A stretch of DNA of 24,009 nt from Bacteroidota bacterium. GTDB taxonomy: Bacteria; Bacteroidota; Bacteroidia; Flavobacteriales; Crocinitomicaceae. The position numbers and the translations under genes were made by a program. Positions 1 to 7,911 of this stretch are shown here, in pieces. The notes below the pieces were generated by a model. That model worked only from the letters and a program-made list of their open reading frames with translations. It was not told the DNA's origin and did not search any database. Numbering within the stretch: position 1 is the stretch's first letter; every line of letters begins with the position of its first letter. The stretch lies in the NCBI GenBank assembly GCA_029558435.1, contig JAKQEZ010000375.1, forward strand, positions 1 to 24,009, in the 5' to 3' direction.

Positions 1-3000
1 GACATTGTAAAAAAAGCCATTGAATACAACATGCCAGCTGTTGCTCTAACCGACAACGGAAACATGATGGGCGCTTTTTTGTTTGAAAGTGAAATTGCAA
101 GCCACAATAAAAAAGTAAAAGAAAAGCAAAAAGAAGCCGAAGAAAATGGTGAACCTTTTGTGCCCAATTATATCAAGCCAATTATTGGATGTGAATTCAA
201 TGTTTGTAAAGATTTAACCAATAAATCCAGCCAAGATAACGGTTATCAAGTTGTTTTGTTGGCAAAAAACAAAAAAGGCTACAACAACTTAATTAAATTG
301 GCATCTATCGCCTATACAGAAGGCTATTATTACGTTCCTCGCATTGATAAAACGGTTATTGAAAAATACAAAGAAGACATCATTTGCTTGACGGGAAATT
401 TATACGGAGAAGTTCCCAACCTCATCCTTAATGTGGGTGAAAAACAAGCCGAAGAAGCATTGTTGTGGTGGAAAGAACAATTTCAAGACGATTTATACAT
501 AGAGGTGATGCGTCACGGGCAAAACGACGAAAACCGTGTGAACGAAACCTTGGTAAAATTCTCTAAAACGCACAACATTAAATTGGTGGCTACCAACAAC
601 ACGTTTTACACCTCCAAATCGGATGCAACTGCTCACGATGTGTTGTTATGTGTTAAAGATTCTGCTTTGGTGAGTACCCCAAAAGGTCGTGGTAGAGGAT
701 TCCGTTTTGGTTTAGACAACGAAGAATATTATTTCAAGTCGCAAGAAGAAATGAAAGAACTATTCTTGGATTTGCCCGAAGCCATTGAATCGGCGCAAGA
801 AATTGTAGATAAATGTGAAGCGTATGGCTTGGCGCGTGATATTTTGCTCCCAGCATTTGACATTCCTGAAGAATTTCAAGATCCACAAGATTTGCAAGAC
901 AATGGAAAAAGAGGTGAGAATAATTACTTGCGTCACCTTACCTATATTGGTGCTCAAAAAAGATATGGCGAAATTACCGATGAAATTAGAGAACGCTTGG
1001 ATTTTGAGTTGGCAACAATTGAAAACACAGGATATCCAGGTTACTTTTTGATTGTACAAGATTTTTGTCAAGCAGCACGTGATATGGGCGTTTCGGTTGG
1101 ACCAGGCCGTGGGTCTGCTGCGGGGTCTGCTGTTGCCTATTGTATCGGGATTACCAATGTTGACCCTATCAAATACGACCTCCTTTTTGAGCGTTTCTTG
1201 AATCCAGAGCGTGTTTCGATGCCCGATATTGATATTGACTTTGACGATGAAGGTCGTGGCGATGTCATTAACTGGGTAATCAATAAATACGGTTCTAATC
1301 AGGTGGCTCAAATCATTACCTACGGTACGATGGCTGCTAAATCATCCATTCGTGATACGGCTCGTGTGTTGGATTTACCACTTTCGGAAGCTGATAAAAT
1401 AGCGAAATTAGTTCCAGACACGTCGCTTTCCAATATCTTTAAGTTGGATGAACAAGCGTTATCTGCAAAACTAAAAAACAACAATGATGACATTGCGCGA
1501 GCTAATGAACTCAAAAGTATTGGACAACGCAATGATTTACATGGAACAGTAGTTAAACAAGCTGTTCAATTGGAAGGTTCTTTGCGAAATACCGGAATTC
1601 ACGCCTGCGGTGTCATCATTACGCCAGAAGACATTACCAACTATGTTCCTGTAGCTTTAGCAAAAGATTCAACCATGTGGTGCACGCAGTTTGACAACAA
1701 AGTGGTGGAATCGGCGGGATTGCTAAAAATGGATTTTTTGGGGTTAAAAACATTAACGCTAATTAAAGATGCTGTCCGCAATGTGAAACTCCGACACGGT
1801 ATTGACTTGGATCCAGATGCTTTTCCTGTGGACGATGAAAAAACCTACGAGTTATTTCAACGAGGTGAAACGGTTGGGATATTCCAATACGAATCTCCAG
1901 GTATGCAAAAATACATGAAGGAGTTAAAGCCTACTGTTTTTGCCGACTTGATTGCTATGAATGCTTTGTATCGTCCGGGACCAATGGAATACATTCCTTC
2001 ATTTATTAAACGTAAGCACGGTGAAGAACCGATTGTTTATGACCTCGACGATTGCGAAGAATTTTTGAAAGAGACTTATGGAATTACCGTTTACCAAGAG
2101 CAGGTAATGTTGCTTTCTCAAAAATTAGCTGGTTTTTCCAAAGGTGAAGCCGATACGTTGCGTAAAGCAATGGGTAAAAAGCAAAAAGACGTGTTAGACA
2201 AAATGAAACCATCGTTCTTGGAAAAAGGTTCTAGCAAAGGACATGATGTTGCAACATTGGAAAAAATTTGGAAGGATTGGGAAGCATTTGCGTCGTATGC
2301 GTTCAACAAATCGCACTCTACCTGTTATGCGTGGGTTGCATATCAAACAGCCTATTTGAAAGCCAACTATCCGGCAGAATACATGGCATCGGTGCTTTCC
2401 AACAACATGAACGACATCAAATCGGTTACTTTTTTTATGGAAGAATGCCGTCGAATGGGTATCAATGTATTAAGTCCAGATGTCAACGAATCGCACATGA
2501 AATTTACGGTAAACAAAGCCGGCGATATTCGTTTTGGATTGGGAGCCATTAAAGGATTGGGAAATGGTCCAGTATCAGCAATTATTGCAGAACGCGAGGC
2601 GAATGGTCCGTTTAAATCCATCTTTGACTTTGCTAAACGTGTAAGTTCTAGAGAATGTAATAAAAAAGCCTACGAAGGGTTGATTTTAGGAGGTGGATTT
2701 GATTCGTTTAAAAACATACACCGAGCTCAATTTTTCTTTGAAGACAATAATAAACGTACCTTCTTGGAAAGTTTAATCAAATACGGTTCAAACCACAAGG
2801 AAACAGAAGATTCTGCACAATCATCACTTTTTGGGGATGATGCCGAAGTTGATATGCCAGAACCTACTATTCCAGTTTGCGAAGAATGGAGCAATTGGCT
2901 AAAACTATCCCGAGAAAAAGAAGTAATTGGCATCTATATTTCTGGGCATCCATTGGATGATTACAAATTAGAAATGCAAACATTTTGTACGGGTACCGTT

Positions 3001-3528
3001 GAAATGTTGAACGAACCAGAAAAACACCTTAATAAAAGTGTTGTTATTGGTGGATACATCTCAGCAGCCGAACACCGTTTCTCAATGAAAGGTTCTCCGT
3101 TTGGAACGTTGGTGATTGACGACTACACTCACTCTGCACGTCTTGCACTTTTCCAGGATAATTATTTAAAAAACAAACCCTATATAACGCAAGGAATTTT
3201 TGTGGCAATTAGAGGTAGATTTATTCTTAACTACAGAAAAGAACCTGATTTTGAAGTTACAGGTATCGAATTATTGCAGAACTTGCTCAATAAAGGAATA
3301 AATTCTATTCAAATTAAAGTTCCTGCACGTTCGTTGGACCAAAAAATCATTTCTACTTTAAATAATTTATTCTTAGAAAATGCTGGAAATACGGTGGTTA
3401 ACTTCTCAATTTTTGATCCGATTGATGAAATGGAAGTGAATTTTAGTTCTAAAAACGTAAAAGTAAATATAACCAACGAATTCATTAACAAACTGAACAG
3501 CTTGGACTTAAAATACAAGTTGAACTAG
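1..3528 (+). CDS. dnaE: DNA polymerase III alpha subunit (5'-truncated by window edge)
   Basis: This is the replicative DNA polymerase catalytic subunit. The reading frame is open from base 1, so the start lies upstream; 1175 residues are visible. Residues 1-220 are the PHP domain. The polymerase core follows, with GPGRGSAAGSAVAY at 367-380, the catalytic aspartate pair in PDIDIDF (D409 and D411) and the third acidic residue in KMDFLGL (D578). A helix-hairpin-helix region is followed by an OB fold at about 1012-1095, and a QxxLF clamp-binding motif sits at 940-944. Several PHP metal ligands are replaced (see findings), so the PHP domain is probably not a nuclease. Flavobacterial DnaE proteins of about 1500 aa carry a DnaQ-like exonuclease ahead of the PHP domain; such a domain could lie upstream but cannot be seen here. 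The TAG stop overlaps the convergent permease gene by four bases. Confidence 0.97.
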   Translation, partial: DIVKKAIEYNMPAVALTDNGNMMGAFLFESEIASHNKKVKEKQKEAEENGEPFVPNYIKPIIGCEFNVCKDLTNKSSQDNGYQVVLLAKNKKGYNNLIKLASIAYTEGYYYVPRIDKTVIEKYKEDIICLTGNLYGEVPNLILNVGEKQAEEALLWWKEQFQDDLYIEVMRHGQNDENRVNETLVKFSKTHNIKLVATNNTFYTSKSDATAHDVLLCVKDSALVSTPKGRGRGFRFGLDNEEYYFKSQEEMKELFLDLPEAIESAQEIVDKCEAYGLARDILLPAFDIPEEFQDPQDLQDNGKRGENNYLRHLTYIGAQKRYGEITDEIRERLDFELATIENTGYPGYFLIVQDFCQAARDMGVSVGPGRGSAAGSAVAYCIGITNVDPIKYDLLFERFLNPERVSMPDIDIDFDDEGRGDVINWVINKYGSNQVAQIITYGTMAAKSSIRDTARVLDLPLSEADKIAKLVPDTSLSNIFKLDEQALSAKLKNNNDDIARANELKSIGQRNDLHGTVVKQAVQLEGSLRNTGIHACGVIITPEDITNYVPVALAKDSTMWCTQFDNKVVESAGLLKMDFLGLKTLTLIKDAVRNVKLRHGIDLDPDAFPVDDEKTYELFQRGETVGIFQYESPGMQKYMKELKPTVFADLIAMNALYRPGPMEYIPSFIKRKHGEEPIVYDLDDCEEFLKETYGITVYQEQVMLLSQKLAGFSKGEADTLRKAMGKKQKDVLDKMKPSFLEKGSSKGHDVATLEKIWKDWEAFASYAFNKSHSTCYAWVAYQTAYLKANYPAEYMASVLSNNMNDIKSVTFFMEECRRMGINVLSPDVNESHMKFTVNKAGDIRFGLGAIKGLGNGPVSAIIAEREANGPFKSIFDFAKRVSSRECNKKAYEGLILGGGFDSFKNIHRAQFFFEDNNKRTFLESLIKYGSNHKETEDSAQSSLFGDDAEVDMPEPTIPVCEEWSNWLKLSREKEVIGIYISGHPLDDYKLEMQTFCTGTVEMLNEPEKHLNKSVVIGGYISAAEHRFSMKGSPFGTLVIDDYTHSARLALFQDNYLKNKPYITQGIFVAIRGRFILNYRKEPDFEVTGIELLQNLLNKGINSIQIKVPARSLDQKIISTLNNLFLENAGNTVVNFSIFDPIDEMEVNFSSKNVKVNITNEFINKLNSLDLKYKLN
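2818..2832 (+). other. Predicted beta-clamp-binding motif of DnaE (QSSLF)
   Basis: These five codons read Gln-Ser-Ser-Leu-Phe, followed by Gly-Asp. This matches the QxxLF consensus of sliding-clamp-binding peptides. It lies in a charged, probably disordered linker between the helix-hairpin-helix region and the OB fold of DnaE, the usual site of the internal clamp-binding motif. The assignment rests on motif and position only. Confidence 0.7.
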
Positions 3529-5231
3529 TTAAAACGTACGGCTTTTGATGGACTGATGCGGGTAATTACCACACTTGGAATAATTAAAGCAGCAACACAA
3601 ACAATGAGTGTTCCAACATTTAATAGCAACCAATCTAGTAATGACAGTTGAATTGGAACAGTATCCAAGTAATAAACTTCTGGGTTGAGCGGGATAATGT
3701 TGAAATAATATTGCAAACAAGCGATGCTTAATCCTATTGCATTACCGATAACCATTCCGCGAACAATTAAAAATCCAGCTTGAATTAAAAACACTTTTCG
3801 GATGCTCCAATTGGTTGCCCCCATTGATTTTAAAATTCCAATAAAATTGGTGCGCACCAAAATCAACACCAACAAAGCCGACCCCATATTGATTATTCCA
3901 ATCAAAATCATCAGCACTATTATGATGGCCACGTTGATATCCAAAAAATCCAACCATACAAAAATGTCACTTTCTGCTTCTTTAATGCTTTGTACTCGAA
4001 AAACTTCGCCTGCCTCCGAAGGTATAAATTCTACTTTTGCCTTCACCTCTTTGCGAATTGCATCCAATTGTTTCCAATCGTTTACTTTAAGTTCAAATCC
4101 AGCAATATAATTTTGATAACTCCCTTTTCCATTGGTAATTTCAACTGTTATTGTTTTCTCACCTGCATTGATGGTGTATTTTGTTCCCTCCTCATTGAGG
4201 TAGTTTTTTACCAAAGTTCCATCTTCAGTTTCAAAAGAATTTATTGCATTTTTATTTCCAGAAACAGTGATTTTCAAATAGGCGGTATCTTCAATCGACA
4301 ATGATTTTTTTTCCAATAAATTGGTAGAAAAGTCAGAAACTATTACACGATAGGTGGTGTCTTTCTCTGCATTGATGGTTTTAGCACCATAGACTTCGTT
4401 GCCACGCCCCCAATCGTAACGAAATTTACCTTTCCCTCCTTTTGCTTGAACACGCACAATTAATTGACTTTCATATCCTGGCACTGAATACAAGGTATCG
4501 TCAATATCTATCGATGTTTGTATTCCCCAATCGTTGAGTTCTTGCACCATGCGCAAATCGCCAATTGCAAATTTCTTATCATGGTCTTCCAACCCAGTTT
4601 CGTAAATACCTTTGATGATTAATTTTTTCAAAACCGGCGCACTTCGCACAAAATAAGCCCGAACAGTATCGTTGAGTTGATAGTTGAGCATGGTTGCAAT
4701 TTTCTTTGAAATCAAAATTTCATTGGAAACTTTAGCTGCATCAAAAACAGGAATTTGCCCTTCTTTCAAATGTTCTTTAAAAAAATCCCAGTCATATTGA
4801 TTTTCAACTCCCTTAATTATAGCCCCTTGCACATTTTGTTCTTTTATCAAGGTGTCTTTGTTATTGAGCAATTTTACAACGCGTTCACTCTTATCACTTT
4901 GAAACAAAACAGGCTTGTATCCAACAGAAGAAATGCTTTTTATTCCCTTTATTTTTTCAACATCTTTTAAAAAGGCTTGATTTTTGAGGATGGGTGAAGA
5001 TTCGTACATGTTTCCTTCGGATGCCGATAATATGTTTAAATGCGCCCCGAAACCAGAAACTTTGTCACGAACTTGACTTTGAAATCCTTTAACGATGGCA
5101 ATTGTAATTAAGTTAACAACAATCGCTAGTGCAATACTTATCACAGATATACGCACAATGGCTTTGGAAACTTTCTTACCTTGCACCTCGTTTTTAAGAA
5201 TACGCTTTGATATGAAATATTCGAATGACAA
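3525..5231 (-). CDS. LolC/LolE (FtsX)-family ABC transporter permease with an inserted periplasmic domain
   Basis: This is an inner-membrane permease of the LolC/LolE type, which in proteobacteria extracts lipoproteins for transport to the outer membrane. The topology fits: one N-terminal membrane helix (about residues 26-48), a large periplasmic region, then three C-terminal helices (about 430-460, 478-505 and 533-557) with the FtsX-type ILVRTNFIGILKSMGA segment. The open frame runs upstream to 5336. The conserved N-terminus SFEYFISKRIL directly follows a TTG at 5231, taken here as the start (568 aa); an ATG at 5261 would add ten residues. Relatives I know are about 400-420 aa. The excess is an insert of about 141 residues (4104-4526). 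No ATPase partner lies in the window, which is common in Bacteroidota. The substrate is unknown; lipoprotein transport is inferred from the family. Confidence 0.88.
   Translation of the reverse strand: MSFEYFISKRILKNEVQGKKVSKAIVRISVISIALAIVVNLITIAIVKGFQSQVRDKVSGFGAHLNILSASEGNMYESSPILKNQAFLKDVEKIKGIKSISSVGYKPVLFQSDKSERVVKLLNNKDTLIKEQNVQGAIIKGVENQYDWDFFKEHLKEGQIPVFDAAKVSNEILISKKIATMLNYQLNDTVRAYFVRSAPVLKKLIIKGIYETGLEDHDKKFAIGDLRMVQELNDWGIQTSIDIDDTLYSVPGYESQLIVRVQAKGGKGKFRYDWGRGNEVYGAKTINAEKDTTYRVIVSDFSTNLLEKKSLSIEDTAYLKITVSGNKNAINSFETEDGTLVKNYLNEEGTKYTINAGEKTITVEITNGKGSYQNYIAGFELKVNDWKQLDAIRKEVKAKVEFIPSEAGEVFRVQSIKEAESDIFVWLDFLDINVAIIIVLMILIGIINMGSALLVLILVRTNFIGILKSMGATNWSIRKVFLIQAGFLIVRGMVIGNAIGLSIACLQYYFNIIPLNPEVYYLDTVPIQLSLLDWLLLNVGTLIVCVAALIIPSVVITRISPSKAVRFN
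4104..4526 (-). other. Beta-rich (Ig/SprB-repeat-like) insert in the LolC/LolE-type permease
   Basis: This segment encodes about 141 residues between the conserved blocks KKFAIGDLRMVQELNDW and GFELKVNDWKQLDAI, which in relatives nearly abut. It contains GGKGKFRYDW, then a TYRVIVSD strand and a stretch of alternating hydrophobic residues. The pattern of a glycine turn, an aromatic-x-Tyr-x-Trp strand and a later TY-x-V-x-V-x-D strand resembles SprB-type or PKD/Ig-like repeats of Bacteroidota surface proteins. A second half (about residues 325-376 of the 568-aa protein) may be a further small beta domain. The fold is inferred by eye. Confidence 0.5.
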
Positions 5232-6468
5232 TAGACAACAATTTTGGGCACTAAAATACATAAAGGATTTTGGCTTAAAAAGAATTTGCCTGTTTTTAAT
5301 TCTAATTATAACAAATACATCGGTTTCATTTGCCAATAAATTGGAATCTCCTATATATCCTTTTAGCGAGGAAATTCTTCCTGGTGCTTTTCAAATGCAG
5401 CAATATCTTCCTTTGCTTGCCAATAAAAGAGTGGCCATTGTTGCCAACCAAGCATCTGTTGTAGGTGAACAACATTTGGTTGACACGCTCTTGTCAAGAC
5501 AAGTAAATATCGTCAAAGTTTTTTCTCCTGAACATGGTTTTCGTGGAGACAACGATGCAGGAGCAAGTGTCAACGATACAATTGACAATTTAACAAAACT
5601 ACCAATTGTATCGCTCTACGGCAACAATAAAAAACCAAAACCAACCGATTTAGACAGCATTGATGTCATTTTATTTGATTTACAAGACGTAGGGGTTCGT
5701 TTCTATACCTATATTTCTACTTTGCATTACATCATGGAAGCAGCTGCAGAAAGCAATATTCCTGTCATTTTGCTGGATAGACCCAATCCTAATGCAAATA
5801 TAATAGATGGCCCAGTTAAAAAACCTGGTTTTGAATCATTTATCAGCATGCATCCCGTTCCAGTGCTTTATGGAATGACCATTGGCGAGTATGGACAAAT
5901 GATTAATGGTGAATATTGGCTCAAAGACAGCGTGCAATGTGAGTTAACAGTTATCGAACTATTGAATTACAACCATAAACGCAGGTATTCTCTTCCCATC
6001 CCTCCATCCCCCAACTTGCGTACCGATAATGCAATCATGTTGTATCCAAGTTTGTGTTTTTTTGAAGGTACGGTTGTAAGTGTTGGACGTGGAACCGACC
6101 TCCCATTTGAACTTTATGGTCACCCATTATTTCCAGATGAAGGATTTGCATTTATCCCATCTTCTAAAATTGGTGCCTCAAACCCTGTTTTAAAAGATCA
6201 GTTTTGTTATGGCGTTGATTTAACAGAAATAAAACATCGATTTAAACGTCTGCGATTGGATTATTTGCTCCATGCCCACGATATTTTGTTTCCTATTTTA
6301 GGGGAAAAATGGATCGATCGACCTCGATTTTTTAATTTATTAGCTGGAAGTGATGAATTGTTGAAGCAAATCAACGCATGTGCAAGTGAATCCGAAATTC
6401 GTGAAAGTTGGAAAAGCGACTTAAAAGCATTCAAATTGGTTCGTGCAAAATATTTAATCTACGATTAA
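5212..6468 (+). CDS. Secreted DUF1343 protein, NamZ-like exo-beta-N-acetylmuramidase
   Basis: This protein belongs to the DUF1343 family, founded biochemically by NamZ (YbbC) of Bacillus subtilis (GH171), which removes non-reducing terminal MurNAc from peptidoglycan fragments. Visible family blocks are VAIVANQASVVG near residue 75, VFSPEHGFRGDNDAG with the Glu-His pair at 107-108 proposed as catalytic, DVILFDLQDVGVRFYTYIST, LLDRPNP, and GRGTDLPFELYG near the C-terminus. The chosen start, ATG 5212, gives 418 aa with a 22-residue N-region, then a hydrophobic stretch ending in SVSFA, consistent with Sec export. The longer open frame from 5095 lies inside the opposite gene and lacks family similarity. 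The start overlaps the divergent permease start, and the TAA overlaps folP by four bases. It probably acts in the periplasm in wall turnover or muropeptide recycling. Confidence 0.88.
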   Translation: MKYSNDNRQQFWALKYIKDFGLKRICLFLILIITNTSVSFANKLESPIYPFSEEILPGAFQMQQYLPLLANKRVAIVANQASVVGEQHLVDTLLSRQVNIVKVFSPEHGFRGDNDAGASVNDTIDNLTKLPIVSLYGNNKKPKPTDLDSIDVILFDLQDVGVRFYTYISTLHYIMEAAAESNIPVILLDRPNPNANIIDGPVKKPGFESFISMHPVPVLYGMTIGEYGQMINGEYWLKDSVQCELTVIELLNYNHKRRYSLPIPPSPNLRTDNAIMLYPSLCFFEGTVVSVGRGTDLPFELYGHPLFPDEGFAFIPSSKIGASNPVLKDQFCYGVDLTEIKHRFKRLRLDYLLHAHDILFPILGEKWIDRPRFFNLLAGSDELLKQINACASESEIRESWKSDLKAFKLVRAKYLIYD

Positions 6469-7343
6469 CGATAGATCAAATCAATCACTTCTTTACACGG
6501 TTGAACATCGTGTACCCTTAAAATTGAAGCGCCTTTCATCAATGCAATAGTATGAAGTGCTGTTGTACCATTCAAAGCATTTTCTGGAGAAATTCCAAGT
6601 TTTTTATAAATCATTGATTTACGAGAAACACCAACCAAAATTGGTAAATTGAATGTTTTAAATGCATCCAAGTGGTGTAATAAATAATGATTTTCTTCCA
6701 TCGTTTTGCTAAATCCAAATCCAGGGTCAAGGATGATGTTTTTAATGTTATTTGATTGTAAATCAGCGATTTTTGACATAAAATAATCATTCACTTTTTT
6801 GTTGATATCGAAATATGTCGATATGTCGATATTGCGATTTTGTGTCACCTCGTGCATCTTTTCAAAACTACTTGCAATGTGCATCAAAACATAGGCAACT
6901 TGGCTTTTTGAAATCACCTCCAACAAACTTGCATCAAATTGAAAACCACTAATATCATTGATAATGGCTGCTCCTCCATCGATAGCAATTTGAGCAACGC
7001 TTCCTCTAAAAGTATCTACTGATAGAATTGCTTCTGGAAAACTTTTCTTAATGGTTAAAAGTGCTGATTCAATACGTTTTTGCTCAATTGTTTCTTCCAC
7101 TAATTCGGCTCCTGGGCGAGTAGAAAAGCCTCCAACATCTAAATAATCGGCTCCTTCGGTCAAATGTTTCTCAACCATATTAAGCAATTCAGAATCAGAC
7201 TTTAAGCGACTATCAGCATAAAACGAATTTTCGGTTACATTGAGTATCCCCATAATTTTTGGAATGGTAAAATCCGTTAATTTTCCATTAATATAAATGG
7301 AATTCGCTTTATAATTTGTATCTTCAACGCTTGAATTTTGCAT
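6465..7343 (-). CDS. folP: Dihydropteroate synthase
   Basis: This enzyme condenses 6-hydroxymethyl-dihydropterin pyrophosphate with p-aminobenzoate in folate synthesis and is the sulfonamide target. Starting at ATG 7343 it is 292 aa, a normal length; 13 further in-frame codons upstream lack similarity. Visible motifs are MGILNVT (31-37), GGFSTRPG (71-78), SVDT (108-111), NDISG (129-133), LDPGFGFSKT (205-214), GVSRKS (238-243) and RVHDV (276-280), covering both pterin and pABA sites. The first catalytic loop is unusual: TPDSFSDGG of most enzymes is here TENSFYADS. The gene is divergent from the DUF1599 gene with 11 bases between start codons, and convergent with the NamZ-like gene, sharing four bases. 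The adjacency of folP to DUF1599 and the DoxX-like gene is typical of Bacteroidota. Confidence 0.95.
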   Translation of the reverse strand: MQNSSVEDTNYKANSIYINGKLTDFTIPKIMGILNVTENSFYADSRLKSDSELLNMVEKHLTEGADYLDVGGFSTRPGAELVEETIEQKRIESALLTIKKSFPEAILSVDTFRGSVAQIAIDGGAAIINDISGFQFDASLLEVISKSQVAYVLMHIASSFEKMHEVTQNRNIDISTYFDINKKVNDYFMSKIADLQSNNIKNIILDPGFGFSKTMEENHYLLHHLDAFKTFNLPILVGVSRKSMIYKKLGISPENALNGTTALHTIALMKGASILRVHDVQPCKEVIDLIYR

Positions 7344-7353
7344 TTTATAAAAT
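7342..7353. promoter_or_regulatory. Perfect 12-bp AT palindrome between divergent start codons
   Basis: ATTTTATAAAAT is a perfect inverted repeat. It fills almost the whole 11-base gap between the folP start (minus strand, 7343) and the DUF1599 start (7355), and touches the folP ATG. A TATAAT sequence at 7310-7315 could serve as a -10 element for rightward transcription. In such AT-rich DNA both may be chance, so a regulatory role is speculative. Confidence 0.25.
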
Positions 7354-7354
7354 A

Positions 7355-7900
7355 ATGAGCCAAACTGACGCGCAATATACAAAAGTAATAGCTAACTGTA
7401 AGGAGATTTACAGCAAAAAAACAAAAGATTACGGTACCTCTTGGAGAATACTTCGACCAAGTTCATTAACCGATCAATTATTTATCAAAGCACAACGCAT
7501 TCGCACGATTCAAGAAACAGGCGTAAGTAAAGTCAACGAATCCATCGACGGTGAATTTATTGCCATAGTTAACTATTGCATTATGGCGTTGATTCAACTC
7601 AATGAAAAAGAGTTGAAAGAGCTGGAATTATCGGAAGATGAGGCTATTTCGTTGTATGAAAAATATGCAGAGCAAGCTTATCAATTGATGAAGAAAAAAA
7701 ATCACGACTATGGTGAAGCTTGGCGCGACATGCGTGTGAGTTCGCTTACCGATTTGATTTTAACCAAAATTCTAAGAGTCAAACAAATTGAAGACAACAA
7801 AGGAAACACCATCATCAGTGAAGGTATTGATGCCAATTATTTTGACATGCTCAATTATGCAGTTTTTGCACTCATTCATTTAACACAAGAAACTAATTAA
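7355..7900 (+). CDS. DUF1599 protein with two tandem domain copies
   Basis: This is a 181-aa cytoplasmic protein without signal peptide or membrane helix. It consists of two homologous halves: KDYGTSWRILRPSSLTDQ at residue 24 and HDYGEAWRDMRVSSLTDL at 117, a spacing of 93 residues, each followed by a helical segment ending in NYxxxALIxL (about 73-82 and 167-176). This is the DUF1599 family, which I recall being listed as a nucleotide-modification-associated domain; its biochemical role in Bacteroidota is not established to my knowledge. ATG 7355 is preferred over upstream ATG 7316 because the latter lies inside folP and adds residues unlike the family. It probably heads the rightward operon, with the DoxX-like gene following after 11 bases. 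Confidence 0.88.
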   Translation: MSQTDAQYTKVIANCKEIYSKKTKDYGTSWRILRPSSLTDQLFIKAQRIRTIQETGVSKVNESIDGEFIAIVNYCIMALIQLNEKELKELELSEDEAISLYEKYAEQAYQLMKKKNHDYGEAWRDMRVSSLTDLILTKILRVKQIEDNKGNTIISEGIDANYFDMLNYAVFALIHLTQETN

Positions 7901-7911
7901 ACTATAATCAA

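Noticed and set aside
760..1311. A 183-codon open frame on the minus strand inside dnaE.
   Set aside because: It lies fully antisense to the strongly conserved PHP/polymerase region of DnaE, and its translation shows no domain-like pattern.
5095..5211. N-terminal extension of the NamZ-like gene by 39 codons.
   Set aside because: It is antisense to the first membrane helix of the permease. The family similarity and signal peptide begin only after ATG 5212.
7283..7302. Inverted repeat TTCCATT-6-AATGGAA near the folP start, considered as an operator or terminator.
   Set aside because: It lies in folP coding sequence, is AT-rich and short, and has no T-run; chance is sufficient without conservation data.
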